Both the position numbers and the translations under genes were made by a program. From Paraburkholderia sartisoli (GTDB lineage: Bacteria > Pseudomonadota > Gammaproteobacteria > Burkholderiales > Burkholderiaceae), in contig NZ_FNRQ01000015.1 of NCBI RefSeq assembly GCF_900107685.1, forward strand, positions 11,452 through 44,575: DNA of 33,124 nucleotides. Reading direction: 5' to 3'. Each line of letters begins with the position of its first letter. Position 1 is the first letter of the stretch. A model generated the notes under the pieces. The model was not told where the DNA came from, did not search any database, and worked only from the letters and a program-made list of their open reading frames with translations. Shown here in pieces: positions 22,201 to 29,798 of this stretch.

Positions 22201-24886
22201 GAAGGCGCGCGTACGCGACATCAACGCTTCGAAATACGGTGCTGCTGAAGCGCGCGCCGGCAAAGCCGCTGATGCCGCGCGCCTCAAGGGCGATCTGACT
22301 GAAGCCGCGCAGCAGAAGCGCAATCAGTTATTGAACAACCAGCTTGAAAAGACCGCACGCGCAGCAGCAGCCGAAGTGCTCAAGTCGCTGCAGTACCTGA
22401 AGAAATTCAACAAGGAAAGCACGCGCGCCAAGATCGACGTCGACGTGCGCGACCAGATCGACGACATGCTGTCGCGCTTCGATCTGCGCACGAACCCGGT
22501 GGACACGCCCACGCGCCAGCAGATCAACCTTGAAAAGTGGGTCGAGTCGCAGATCGACGCGGGATACGCTCCGAACGTGTCGCCCGACATGCTCAATCCG
22601 ACGTTCCGCACGCCGTACCGCGACATGACGATGGAGCAGTTTCGCGGTCTGCACGACGCCGTGCAGTCGCTGGAAAAGATCGGTCGCGACCGCAAGACGG
22701 CGATGATCAACGGCGAAAAGCAGGACATTCAGGAATACGTCAACGAGCACCTGATTCCGAAAATGCAGGCGCGCGGCGAGCAGTTCAGCGACGCCGAGAT
22801 TTTCGACAAGCCCGCCGATCGTAGCAATAACCCGTTCAGGATCGCGCTCGACCACCTGACGTCGCAACTGCGCGCGCTGCGCGCCCAGCTCAAGCCGCAG
22901 GAATACAAGCGCAACCAGTACGATATGCACGAGTTGCTGGGACCGTTCGGCGAGGCGATCTATGAACCGGTGTTTCGCGCGAACTATCACGAAGTCGACA
23001 TGCTCAAGGGTATGTCGGACGACTTCCAGAAAATGGCCGATCACCTGGGCCGCGAGTGGCAGGACAGCCTGAAAGACGGCGTGGTGAATACCACGCTGAT
23101 GGACGTGAACCGCAGCACTGACGGCCAGCAGGTTCCGCTGCGCATGTCGCGCGGCCGGATGCTCGGTATCGCGTTGCACGTCGGCAACGAGTCGAACTTC
23201 GACAAGATGACGCAGGGCTGGAAGTGGAACCCGCAGGACGTGTGGCGCTTCCTGCACGACAACATGACCGAAAAGGACTGGACCGCTGTGCAGTCGGTGT
23301 GGGATCAATACGACAAGCACTGGCCTGACATGGCCGCGATGAATCAGCGCCTGGGCAACACGTCGCCCGAACGTATCGAGCCGCGCGCCTTCAAGACGAA
23401 ATTCGGTGAGCAGCGCGGCGGCTATGCCGCGATCAAGTACGACCCGCTGCGCTCGCGGCGTGGTGAGAAGGAAGCCGCAGGCCGTGCGATCGATCCGTCG
23501 AAAGGCTTGTTCGGTAGCAGTTTTTACCGCGCAGACACGACGACCAACGGCTCTCTGAACGCGCGGAACCATGGGTATACCGATGTTGTGGATCTGGACT
23601 TCCACACGATCCCGCGAGCGATGACCGAATCGATTCACGATCTCGCGTATCGCGAGGCGCTGATCGACGTGAACAAGATCATCGAAAACGGAACTTTCCG
23701 CCGGCAGTTCCAGAAGACGTACGGACCGGAAGCGTACCGCTCGCTGCAGGAGTGGCTGGGCAAGACGGCCAATGCCGACAATCAGGACCGCGAGATCGGC
23801 GCGCTGGGCAAGGTGCTGCAATACTCGCGTACGGGCCTGGTGATCAACGGCATTGCATTCCGCATCTCGACTGTGCTGAAACACGGCGGGTCGGCCGCAA
23901 TCAAGACGGGCGGCTACTTCACGGGCGGCGGCGAGAAGTTCCTCGCGCAGCGCTTCGCCGCTATGGGCACGAACTACGCCGCCGAGATTCGCGGCGCACA
24001 GGACAAATTTCCTGAGATTCGAGCGCGGCTGTTGCAGCAGGATCGCGACTTCCGTGCGATGTCGGCAAACCTGTTCGAACCGGAAAGCAAGATAAGCAAG
24101 GCTGAGCGCTTCGGCCACGCCGCCGTCGCGTGGTCGGACATGATGACGGCCGTGCCGACCGCATGGGCGGCGTACGACCGCGCGGTCACCGTCGGCATCC
24201 CGAAGAACATGGGCGGCACGGGCGAACCAATGACCGAAGAGCAGGCCGTCGCCTACGCGAGCAAGGTCGTGCGCGAAGCCCACGGCAGCAACATCACGTC
24301 GGCCCGCTCGATGGTGATCAACAACAGTTCCGAAGCGGTCAAGATGTTCACGACCCTGTACGGCTTCATGAACAACACCTATGGGCAGGCCGCCGACATT
24401 GCGGACAAGCTGAAGACCACCGGCATCAGCAACCCGCAGACGCTCGCGCGCGGCATTATGGCGCTGATCGTGCCGGCGATATGGGCCGGGTACCTGACCG
24501 AAGGACCGCCGAGCGATAAGGACGGCTGGGCACACTGGATCGCGAAGTCGATCGGCACCGAAGTCGCGGGCATGGTGCCGTTCGTGCGCGATGCTGCTGC
24601 CATGGTCGAAGGCTACAGCCACGCCGGGCAAGTCGGCGTCGAATCGTTCCTCAATACGCTCGTCGGCGCGGGCAAGGATGTGTACCACCTGGCCACTGGT
24701 CAGCACGTCAACGCGCCGATCAAGGACATCGCGAACGCCGCCGGCATGGGCCTGCACATTCCGGGACTCGGTCAGGCCGGCGGCTCGGTGCAGTATCTGG
24801 CCGATGTTGCTGCCGGCAAACAGCACCCACAAGGGCCGCTTGACCTGGCCGAAGGCATTGCATTGGGCCGCGCGCCAAAGCATTGA
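19202..24886 (+). CDS. Giant ejection protein with HELGH metallopeptidase motif
   Basis: This 1894-residue protein is the largest gene product of the window. Residues about 230-400 are glycine/alanine rich with hydrophobic stretches (AGNLAGFIAGAPLKLAAGAV). Around residue 677 the sequence STFVHELGHFQLEML shows an HExxH zinc-metallopeptidase motif (His677, Glu678, His681). Long charged helices follow (about 850-1150). The C-terminal region (about 1540-1890), with RTGLVINGIAFRISTVLKHG, FTTLYGFMNNTYGQ and WAGYLTEGPPS, resembles the LPD38-type region of phage polyvalent proteins. Its position after the gp14- and gp15-like genes fits gp16. It would be injected with DNA, forming part of the trans-envelope channel while possibly acting on host proteins. 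Confidence 0.82.
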   Translation: MADIIVPDSGTSFEGKVTPQSAPAPTVAPAAAPAVPTVSPAASYLQSTAQTAQSNIALAVGANPDYEAEMQRLAQQTGTPVDSVKAFPDVVKQKATVNSIDFQNLAKQFPTTAAFYQSQNNAKIAHDDVGGLQSVEQATTNLGPASNVVPLAPGTAGYFQPDNSPLPLRERLLNWGRNLFGMGDAVPTGNAQGAGGAQAFIQNYAKQNGMTVGQERDAVGGMSEVPTQFAQGFENSFTAGLAPDVNGPAQTTAGGVASGAGNLAGFIAGAPLKLAAGAVEKVGGSLLEHVAGESFAKAAAKDVIGQASTLGLASAITATGDALNQNSPEAALTTIGLQGLHGAEMGGVFGAAGRVLPDATLVQTLARVVGVNTAMDAIQGSSPWDDRTTAQKVMDYGLNSVFALHGAGRATGAWMTDAARADVAMGDAQTLADLATSAANSKLRPRDPQAFKDFVATANADGPVQNVYVDGATLANALNQSGVKIGDVEATMPRVAQQLPEALATGGDVSIPVEDFATHIAGGPLQDALMPHLKTDPDGMTQQQAQEFYQSSKDTFQQATETATADKANDDAVAASAQAVHDNILGQLTEANRFRPDVNKVYAALVRDSYTAAGARAGLSPESMFERYPLRITADDAPGANALTQEARGKLSFSDDITSAPSTITLNKDADLSTFVHELGHFQLEMLNHMSGQEGVLPEVGDDFKAVTDWMGTTPEAWRNMSLEEKRPLHEQFARGFESYLFEGKAPTPELQGVFQRVRAWMVNVYKSLQNLHVQLSPEVRGVFDRLLATNDAIRSAEAERAYTPMFHTAEEASMTPEEFQAYHALGNEATLEASDELTARTLRDMRFTEIAKERAAKEVKADVAAKRSAIREQVKEDVAKEPVYAAQDFMLGQANKENQIPADLVAERFGFTDAKEMTSAIANAEPRKGVVEALTDQRMLEKYGDITSPQAMNAAANQAIHNEVRTRFIATEYKALSKATGGVRVLEKAAKAVAETTIAKARVRDINASKYGAAEARAGKAADAARLKGDLTEAAQQKRNQLLNNQLEKTARAAAAEVLKSLQYLKKFNKESTRAKIDVDVRDQIDDMLSRFDLRTNPVDTPTRQQINLEKWVESQIDAGYAPNVSPDMLNPTFRTPYRDMTMEQFRGLHDAVQSLEKIGRDRKTAMINGEKQDIQEYVNEHLIPKMQARGEQFSDAEIFDKPADRSNNPFRIALDHLTSQLRALRAQLKPQEYKRNQYDMHELLGPFGEAIYEPVFRANYHEVDMLKGMSDDFQKMADHLGREWQDSLKDGVVNTTLMDVNRSTDGQQVPLRMSRGRMLGIALHVGNESNFDKMTQGWKWNPQDVWRFLHDNMTEKDWTAVQSVWDQYDKHWPDMAAMNQRLGNTSPERIEPRAFKTKFGEQRGGYAAIKYDPLRSRRGEKEAAGRAIDPSKGLFGSSFYRADTTTNGSLNARNHGYTDVVDLDFHTIPRAMTESIHDLAYREALIDVNKIIENGTFRRQFQKTYGPEAYRSLQEWLGKTANADNQDREIGALGKVLQYSRTGLVINGIAFRISTVLKHGGSAAIKTGGYFTGGGEKFLAQRFAAMGTNYAAEIRGAQDKFPEIRARLLQQDRDFRAMSANLFEPESKISKAERFGHAAVAWSDMMTAVPTAWAAYDRAVTVGIPKNMGGTGEPMTEEQAVAYASKVVREAHGSNITSARSMVINNSSEAVKMFTTLYGFMNNTYGQAADIADKLKTTGISNPQTLARGIMALIVPAIWAGYLTEGPPSDKDGWAHWIAKSIGTEVAGMVPFVRDAAAMVEGYSHAGQVGVESFLNTLVGAGKDVYHLATGQHVNAPIKDIANAAGMGLHIPGLGQAGGSVQYLADVAAGKQHPQGPLDLAEGIALGRAPKH

Positions 24887-24898
24887 CGTAACCATACC
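24887..24898 (+). repeat. CGTAACCATACC element, copy 4
   Basis: An exact copy starting directly after the TGA stop of the giant ejection gene and 46 bases before the tailspike ATG. The extra distance relative to copies 1 and 3 is filled by the long stem at 24909-24960. Confidence 0.75.
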
Positions 24899-24908
24899 CC
24901 GTTGTTTC

Positions 24909-24960
24909 AACTGGAAAATCCGTGCATCTTTTAGGGGTGCACGGATGACCGTTTCCAGTT
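24909..24960 (+). promoter_or_regulatory. Long stem-loop enclosing the tailspike ribosome site and start codon
   Basis: AACTGGAAA (24909-24917) pairs with TTTCCAGTT (24952-24960). Stacked on it, ATCCGTGCA (24918-24926) pairs with TGCACGGAT (24938-24946). That makes 18 perfect base pairs, interrupted only by a 5-base bulge (GACCG, 24947-24951) on the 3' side. The 11-base loop TCTTTTAGGGG displays the Shine-Dalgarno (24933-24937), while A and U of the start codon (24945-24946) are paired in the stem. This would strongly affect tailspike translation. Confidence 0.75.
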
Positions 24961-27296
24961 CGATCCGCAAGGCGGGGCCGTTCGCAGGCAACAACGTTGC
25001 GACGACGTTTCCTTTCAATTTCAAGATTTTTGCAAAGGAAGACGTCAAAGTCCTGCTGGTCAATCCGAACGGACTGTCGACGCGGCTCGTGCTCGACTCC
25101 GATTATTCGATTCAGCTAAACGCCAATCAGAATTCGAGCCCCGGTGGCTGGGTCACCTACCCAATCAGCGGCACGCCGCTCGCCACCAGTTACCAGCTCG
25201 TCATGCTGGGCGATCTTGCTTACGATCAAGAAACTGACATCACGAACGGCGGGGGCTTCTACCCGAACACGATCGAGGATATGTCGGACAGGTCGACGAT
25301 CCAGATCCAGCAGCTTGCCGAAATCACGTCACGCGCACTGGTCATCACCGAAGCCGAAAGTACCTCACCCGTTCTACCGAATGCGCAGAGCCGCGCCAAT
25401 AGCATTGTCGGCTTCGACGCGCTCGGTAACCTCGAAATGCTTGCGCTGACCCCCGCCGTCGGTGCGGGCGATCTTAAGGATGAACGTTTCGTCGATGGTA
25501 CCGACTATGTGTCCGGCACGTCGACGACGATCACGCTGTCGCGCGTGTACGGAAACAAGGCGAATCTCGGGGCGGTGGTGATGCAGGGTGTGGTGCAAGA
25601 CCCGAATAGCTACGCACTGAACAACGGCAACAAGCTCGTTTTTGATGCGCCGATTCCGCTTGGCGTTGGTGTGGTCTGGCTCAAGGGCGGCACCACGCTG
25701 TCGGTCTACCTGCCGCCGGCTGGCTCGGTCGGGGATACCCAGCTTCAATGGGGTAACGTACTCGGCCGGATTGTCGATTCTATCGTCGCACTTCGCCAGC
25801 TTAAATCCATCACCTATACCCGGGCTTTCGTCACTGGGTATTACGCAGCCAGCGACGGTGGCGGCGGCGCTTACCAGTACCAGCCGGGCGACACGACCAG
25901 CGCGGATAACGGTTGCACGATCATCGTCGGCGCGGACGGCGGCCGCTGGTATCTCCAGCATCACGGGAGCATCGCGCTCGCTCAAGCAGGCGGCAAGCAG
26001 GATGGCGCGACAGACGACCTGGCTGCGTGGAACCGGCTGCTCGCGCTTCCCAACATCGAGATCACTTTTACTGGCACGTCCCTCGTTTCCAATCAGGTAA
26101 CGATCGTCAACAGCAACACGACGATCCGTGGCCTGACAAGGAACGCCGGGCTTCTCGCGAAGGCCGGGCAGAACTTCCAGTACGTGCTGTTCGGCAGTGG
26201 CCTGTCGAATATCCAGTTGCGCAACTTCACGGTCGACGCCAATCAGGCGAACCGCGCTTCGGTCCTGACCACGACCGGCTATTGCGTTCTGCTCACGTCA
26301 TGCAGTGGCTCGCTGGCCGACGGCATCACCGTCCAGAACAGCATCGGCACCGCGTCGCTGTCGGCAGTTGGATTTCAGTTCGGCGGTGTCGGCAGCAACA
26401 ACATCATCCGGAATTCGTTTGCTCTGAACTGCGGCATTGCTGGAAAACCGTCTGACGGGTTCTACTGTTCGAACGATTTTTCGCTGCTCGAAGGCAACAC
26501 GTCGATCAACTGCTTCGACACCGGTCATGTGCTCGAAGCGTGCAGCTTCAGCACGATCTCGGCATGCCGCTCGATCGGTTGCGGCTCGGTGGGTGCAATC
26601 ACGAACTTCATGTCGACCAATACATACGGCAACCAGATCATCGGTCTGACCGGGCGAGACTGGAACGCGTCCGTCACCGGGGGCGTCCAGATCGGCGCGC
26701 TTGGCACCGGAAACCTGTGCGATACGAAGATCAGCGGTTTGAGCATGAGCGGCCTCGTCAATGCGGCCGGCGCTGCGATCAACATCCGACAACCGAGCAC
26801 AGGCATCGTCGACGGGCTCAGTCTTGATTGCAGTATTCGCGGCGGATCCGCCCAGGGGATTCTGGTCAACGGCCAGAACATCAACATTAAGGCAAATATT
26901 CAAGGGCACACGCTGGACGGTATCCAGGTGCAGTCGGGTAGCAACATCGTCATCGGCGGTGCGTCGACCATCAAGGGAGGTGCGTATGGCGTCACGACCC
27001 GTGGCACGTCGGAAGCCAGCGCGACCGGCGTTCGATGCGTAAGCCAGAGCAGCTATGGGCTCTACGCGTTCGACACGTCGACGCTTACAAGCCTGATGAA
27101 CAACGTCACGTCGCCGGGTGTCCTGTACGAAGGCAAGGACGCGGGCGCGACATTGAACCGCATGACGTTGGTCAACGGTCAATTCTCGATTCAAAGCCTG
27201 GTTGGCAGCGGCCCGACCGGAACACTCAACAACAAGTTCAACGTTGTCGACGGCGGTAACAACGGCAAGGGTGCCATTCCGATGTACACCGCATAA
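24945..27296 (+). CDS. Tailspike protein (T7-fibre-like N-terminus, beta-helix body)
   Basis: The ATG at 24945 is chosen because AGGGG lies seven bases upstream, although the frame is open further upstream within the previous gene. Residues 1-130 match the tail-attachment domain of T7-type fibres (SIRKAGPFAGNNVATTFPF; later GGWVTYPISGTPL, DLAYDQETDITNGGGFYPN). From about 340 the sequence reads AQAGGKQDGATDDLAAW, the classic opening of pectate-lyase-like right-handed beta-helices. Short N- and G-rich strand repeats follow (IRGLTRNAGL, IQLRNFTVDANQ, SLSAVGFQFGGVGSNNIIRN). It would bind or cut the host's surface polysaccharide and sets host range. Catalytic residues cannot be assigned by eye. 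The 783-residue length is typical of spikes. Confidence 0.88.
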   Translation: MTVSSSIRKAGPFAGNNVATTFPFNFKIFAKEDVKVLLVNPNGLSTRLVLDSDYSIQLNANQNSSPGGWVTYPISGTPLATSYQLVMLGDLAYDQETDITNGGGFYPNTIEDMSDRSTIQIQQLAEITSRALVITEAESTSPVLPNAQSRANSIVGFDALGNLEMLALTPAVGAGDLKDERFVDGTDYVSGTSTTITLSRVYGNKANLGAVVMQGVVQDPNSYALNNGNKLVFDAPIPLGVGVVWLKGGTTLSVYLPPAGSVGDTQLQWGNVLGRIVDSIVALRQLKSITYTRAFVTGYYAASDGGGGAYQYQPGDTTSADNGCTIIVGADGGRWYLQHHGSIALAQAGGKQDGATDDLAAWNRLLALPNIEITFTGTSLVSNQVTIVNSNTTIRGLTRNAGLLAKAGQNFQYVLFGSGLSNIQLRNFTVDANQANRASVLTTTGYCVLLTSCSGSLADGITVQNSIGTASLSAVGFQFGGVGSNNIIRNSFALNCGIAGKPSDGFYCSNDFSLLEGNTSINCFDTGHVLEACSFSTISACRSIGCGSVGAITNFMSTNTYGNQIIGLTGRDWNASVTGGVQIGALGTGNLCDTKISGLSMSGLVNAAGAAINIRQPSTGIVDGLSLDCSIRGGSAQGILVNGQNINIKANIQGHTLDGIQVQSGSNIVIGGASTIKGGAYGVTTRGTSEASATGVRCVSQSSYGLYAFDTSTLTSLMNNVTSPGVLYEGKDAGATLNRMTLVNGQFSIQSLVGSGPTGTLNNKFNVVDGGNNGKGAIPMYTA

Positions 27297-27317
27297 CGAA
27301 TTGAAACGGGGCCTTCG

Positions 27318-27482
27318 ATGAATAAAGACATCGTAGCGAGCGCGGCGCTGGCAGCACCGGGATACGTGGCGACAGGAAGCTGGTTCGCCGGTTTTGACCT
27401 GCCGCACTTCGTGATGGTGCTGACAGCGATTTCGCTGGTGTTGAGCATCGCACACACGATCGTCAAGTGGAACCGAAAATGA
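27318..27482 (+). CDS. Small membrane protein, candidate holin or antiholin, 54 aa
   Basis: An ATG at 27318 behind GGGG opens a 54-codon gene that ends overlapping the endolysin ATG (ATGA). The product begins NKDIVASAALAAPGYVATG, has a strong hydrophobic segment at about residues 31-49 (FVMVLTAISLVLSIAHTIV), and ends KWNRK. One clear transmembrane segment, a second weak one, a basic tail, and tight coupling to the endolysin fit a small holin-type protein. A second larger holin candidate follows the endolysin, so this could be its partner or antagonist. Confidence 0.7.
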   Translation: MNKDIVASAALAAPGYVATGSWFAGFDLPHFVMVLTAISLVLSIAHTIVKWNRK

Positions 27483-28012
27483 ATGCGGAAGCGCTTGCCC
27501 GCGCGCTCGGTGTACCGGTATCGCGCACCACTGTGTGGGCCGACCCGATCAGTGCTGCGATGGCGTTATGGGCTATCGACACCGATGCGAGACAGGCGGC
27601 ATTCATTGCGCAGATCGGGCACGAAAGCGGGCGGCTCGTGTACGTGCGCGAGCTTTGGGGGCCTACACCAGCGCAGGCGCGATACGAAGGGCGTGAGGAT
27701 CTCGGCAACACGCAGCCAGGCGACGGAAAGCGATTCATGGGACGTGGCTTGATCCAGATCACGGGCCGTACGAACTACGCGAAAGCGGGCGGTGAACTGG
27801 ACTTGCCGCTGCTGGAGCAGCCCGAGCTGCTGGAGCAGCCGACAAACGCCGCACTGTCGGCCGCATGGTTCTGGAACGTGCACGGGCTAAACGAACTCGC
27901 TGACGCGGGCGACTTCGCCACGATCACGCGCCGGATCAACGGCGGCATGAACGGTTACGCGGACCGGTTAGCGCTGCTGGCGCTGGCGAAAGACGCACTT
28001 ACAGAGGTGTGA
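27479..28012 (+). CDS. Endolysin, glycoside hydrolase family 19 type
   Basis: The 177-residue enzyme resembles chitinase-class GH19 endolysins that hydrolyse peptidoglycan sugar linkages. QIGHESGRLVYVREL holds the probable catalytic acid Glu49. RYEGREDLGN provides the second acidic site (Glu70/Glu73), and FMGRGLIQITGRTNYAKAG is the family signature. No signal peptide is visible, so export depends on a holin. A GTG twelve bases upstream (27467) is an alternative start, but the ATGA overlap with the preceding small membrane protein is favoured. An 18-base in-frame duplication gives LLEQPELLEQP. Confidence 0.9.
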   Translation: MNAEALARALGVPVSRTTVWADPISAAMALWAIDTDARQAAFIAQIGHESGRLVYVRELWGPTPAQARYEGREDLGNTQPGDGKRFMGRGLIQITGRTNYAKAGGELDLPLLEQPELLEQPTNAALSAAWFWNVHGLNELADAGDFATITRRINGGMNGYADRLALLALAKDALTEV

Positions 28013-28013
28013 T

Positions 28014-28442
28014 ATGGCATTTGGAATTGACGACGCAATCGCTGGTGTAAGCAAGCTGCTCGACGACGGCATGAACAAGATCTGGCCGGACCCGGCCGCC
28101 AAGGCAACCGCCGAAGCAACGTTGATGAAGGCGCAGACCGATGCCGCGCTGGCGATGATGCAGCAGCAGATGTCGGCAATCCTCGCCGAAGCGAACAGCA
28201 AAGACCCGTGGACGAGCCGCGCGCGGCCGTCGTTCATGTACGTGATGTACATCATGATCCTGTGCGGCATCCCGATGGGCATCCTGACGGCCTTCAGTCC
28301 GCAGACAGCGGTCTCGATCGCGCAGGGTATGAAGGCATGGCTCGAAGCGATCCCGACGGCGCTATGGGGCACCTTCGGTACCGGTTACGCCGGATACGTC
28401 ATCGCGCGCAGTTATGAAAAAGGCCAGGGGGTGAGTAAGTGA
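28014..28442 (+). CDS. Holin, 3TM/GTA-type family
   Basis: The 142-residue product starts behind GAGG two bases after the endolysin stop. The N-terminal part (KLLDDGMNKIWPDPAAKATA) and the segment KDPWTSRARPSFMYVMYIMI match the GTA_holin_3TM-like family. Hydrophobic segments lie at about residues 73-95 (MYVMYIMILCGIPMGILTAF) and 113-130 (PTALWGTFGTGYAGYVIA). The amphipathic N-terminal region may form the third. It would make the membrane lesions that release the endolysin. Overlap with the next gene as GTGA indicates coupling. Confidence 0.82.
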   Translation: MAFGIDDAIAGVSKLLDDGMNKIWPDPAAKATAEATLMKAQTDAALAMMQQQMSAILAEANSKDPWTSRARPSFMYVMYIMILCGIPMGILTAFSPQTAVSIAQGMKAWLEAIPTALWGTFGTGYAGYVIARSYEKGQGVSK

Positions 28443-28681
28443 ACTGGCTCAAACGCTATGCATTTAACTGGCTTCGCCTTGGTGACGTGGCACTAAACGT
28501 CGCGACCGGCGGCGATGCAAACGAAATGCTCAGCTCGCGCGCCGGCAAGCAGATGCTCAAAGGAAAACGCTGGGCCTGCGTGCTTTGCCGAATTCTTGAT
28601 CGCATTCCGTTCTTCGGTCCCGGCCATTGTCTGAAGTCGATCAATCCAGACGATGGCGCGAACGCCACTATTCCCGACTGA
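28439..28681 (+). CDS. Hypothetical lysis-cassette protein, 80 aa
   Basis: The GTG start overlaps the holin stop. The product opens MNWLKRYAFNWLRLGDVALNV and contains SSRAGKQMLKGKRWACVLCRILD with a CxxC pair, then FFGPGHCLKSINPDD with another Cys. Such proteins are frequent in prophage lysis regions and lack any clear transmembrane segment. A metal-binding role for the cysteines is possible. It does not look like a spanin. The function is not recognised. Confidence 0.65.
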   Translation: MNWLKRYAFNWLRLGDVALNVATGGDANEMLSSRAGKQMLKGKRWACVLCRILDRIPFFGPGHCLKSINPDDGANATIPD

Positions 28682-28688
28682 GGCATAC

Positions 28689-29798
28689 ATGAAACGACTT
28701 CTCAGCATTGCGCTGCTCGCGGTTTCGTCCGTCGCCTTCGGTGCGACGCTTGCCCCGGTTCAGTTGTTGAGCCCATCCGGATCTACAACCGGACAGGCAA
28801 TCGTGTCGACCGGCGCATCAAGCCCGCCGGCGTGGGGTAACGTATCGATCGCCACCCTCACCGGTATTCTGCCGGTGGCGAACGGCGGCACGAACGCATC
28901 CAGCGCAAGCGGCACCGCGCTCGACAACATCAGCGGGTTCGCCGGTACCGGATTCCTGACCCGAACTGGCGCGGGCGCCTATGCGTTCCAGAGCGCCACC
29001 AACGGCATCACGCTCGGCAACCTCGCGCAGCTGCCGGCCAACACGGTGCTGGCAAATGCCACGAACGGAACCGCGAATGTCACCGCGTTTGCCATGCCGA
29101 ACTGTGGCCTGTCTTCTTCGGTGACGTGGACGGCGGGCACGGGATTCACTTGCACCTCTGCTGCTGCCGGCGTCTTTTCCACGATCACCGCGACCACGAC
29201 TAACTCAACCAATACCGTGACAGTCACGGATACAGGCACGAGCGGCGCGAATATCAAGCTGGTGGGGAATGGCGGCACGACGCCGAACAAGAGCATCCGC
29301 GCGAACGGCGGTCAGTTTCAGGTCGTCAACAGCGCCTACTCGACAGCGATCATGTCGCTGGATGATTCCGGCAATCTGACATCCAACAGCCTGATCACGA
29401 GCGGGACCGCTCCCGCGGGGAGCGTCGGCGAGTACGTTACGAACAACACCAGCTCGGGCGTGGCGCTCAGCACCGCAGCCACGACAAACCTGATCTCGAT
29501 TTCCCTAACTGCCGGGAAATGGGATGTGACCGGGGACGTCTCCATAACCGGTGCGGGCGCTGCCGTGCTGACCAATACCGTCGGCGGCATTAGCACGACT
29601 TCCGCAACGATCGGCTCGCTGGGTACGTTCTGGCAATTCCTCACCACGTTCACATCGAACGCGATCGTGAATTCACCGACGCCGACGGTTCATCTTGTGC
29701 TTGGCAGCACGACGACGGTATGGCTCGTCGCACTTGGTACGTTCTCGTCAGGTACGGCTAGCGCCCAGGGCGTCATTCGCGCGATTCGTGTTCCCTGA
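28689..29798 (+). CDS. Secreted fibre-like protein with Sec signal peptide
   Basis: GAGG precedes the ATG at 28689, which is chosen over upstream in-frame starts. The first 19 residues MKRLLSIALLAVSSVAFGA form a classical Sec signal peptide with cleavage expected after Ala19. The mature part is Thr/Ser/Ala/Gly-rich, with fibre-type units such as ILPVANGGTNASSASG. It ends in a beta-sandwich-like domain (GEYVTNNTSSGVALS, SISLTAGKWDVTGDVSI, TVWLVALGTFSSGTA) of a kind seen at the tips of phage tail fibres. A real virion fibre would not need export. The protein may therefore be secreted by the lysogen or at lysis. Its stop codon begins a hairpin, and its last 51 bases overlap the convergent acyltransferase gene. 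Confidence 0.75.
   Translation: MKRLLSIALLAVSSVAFGATLAPVQLLSPSGSTTGQAIVSTGASSPPAWGNVSIATLTGILPVANGGTNASSASGTALDNISGFAGTGFLTRTGAGAYAFQSATNGITLGNLAQLPANTVLANATNGTANVTAFAMPNCGLSSSVTWTAGTGFTCTSAAAGVFSTITATTTNSTNTVTVTDTGTSGANIKLVGNGGTTPNKSIRANGGQFQVVNSAYSTAIMSLDDSGNLTSNSLITSGTAPAGSVGEYVTNNTSSGVALSTAATTNLISISLTAGKWDVTGDVSITGAGAAVLTNTVGGISTTSATIGSLGTFWQFLTTFTSNAIVNSPTPTVHLVLGSTTTVWLVALGTFSSGTASAQGVIRAIRVP

Noticed and set aside
24591..24944. Upstream in-frame extension of the tailspike gene into the ejection gene
   Set aside because: The ATG at 24945 has a good Shine-Dalgarno and the product then starts with the standard T7-fibre attachment sequence. The extension adds no recognisable domain.
22328..25063. 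911-codon antisense frame within the giant ejection gene
   Set aside because: It mirrors the high-GC codon pattern of the plus-strand gene, whose domains and motifs are clear. Its own sequence is Arg/His/Val-rich with no recognisable domain, and it reads through the spike start-site hairpin.
24945..29798. Diversity-generating retroelement variable region in spike or fibre genes
   Set aside because: No reverse transcriptase, no accessory gene and no near-duplicate template segment was found in this window, although BPP-1 relatives can carry one.
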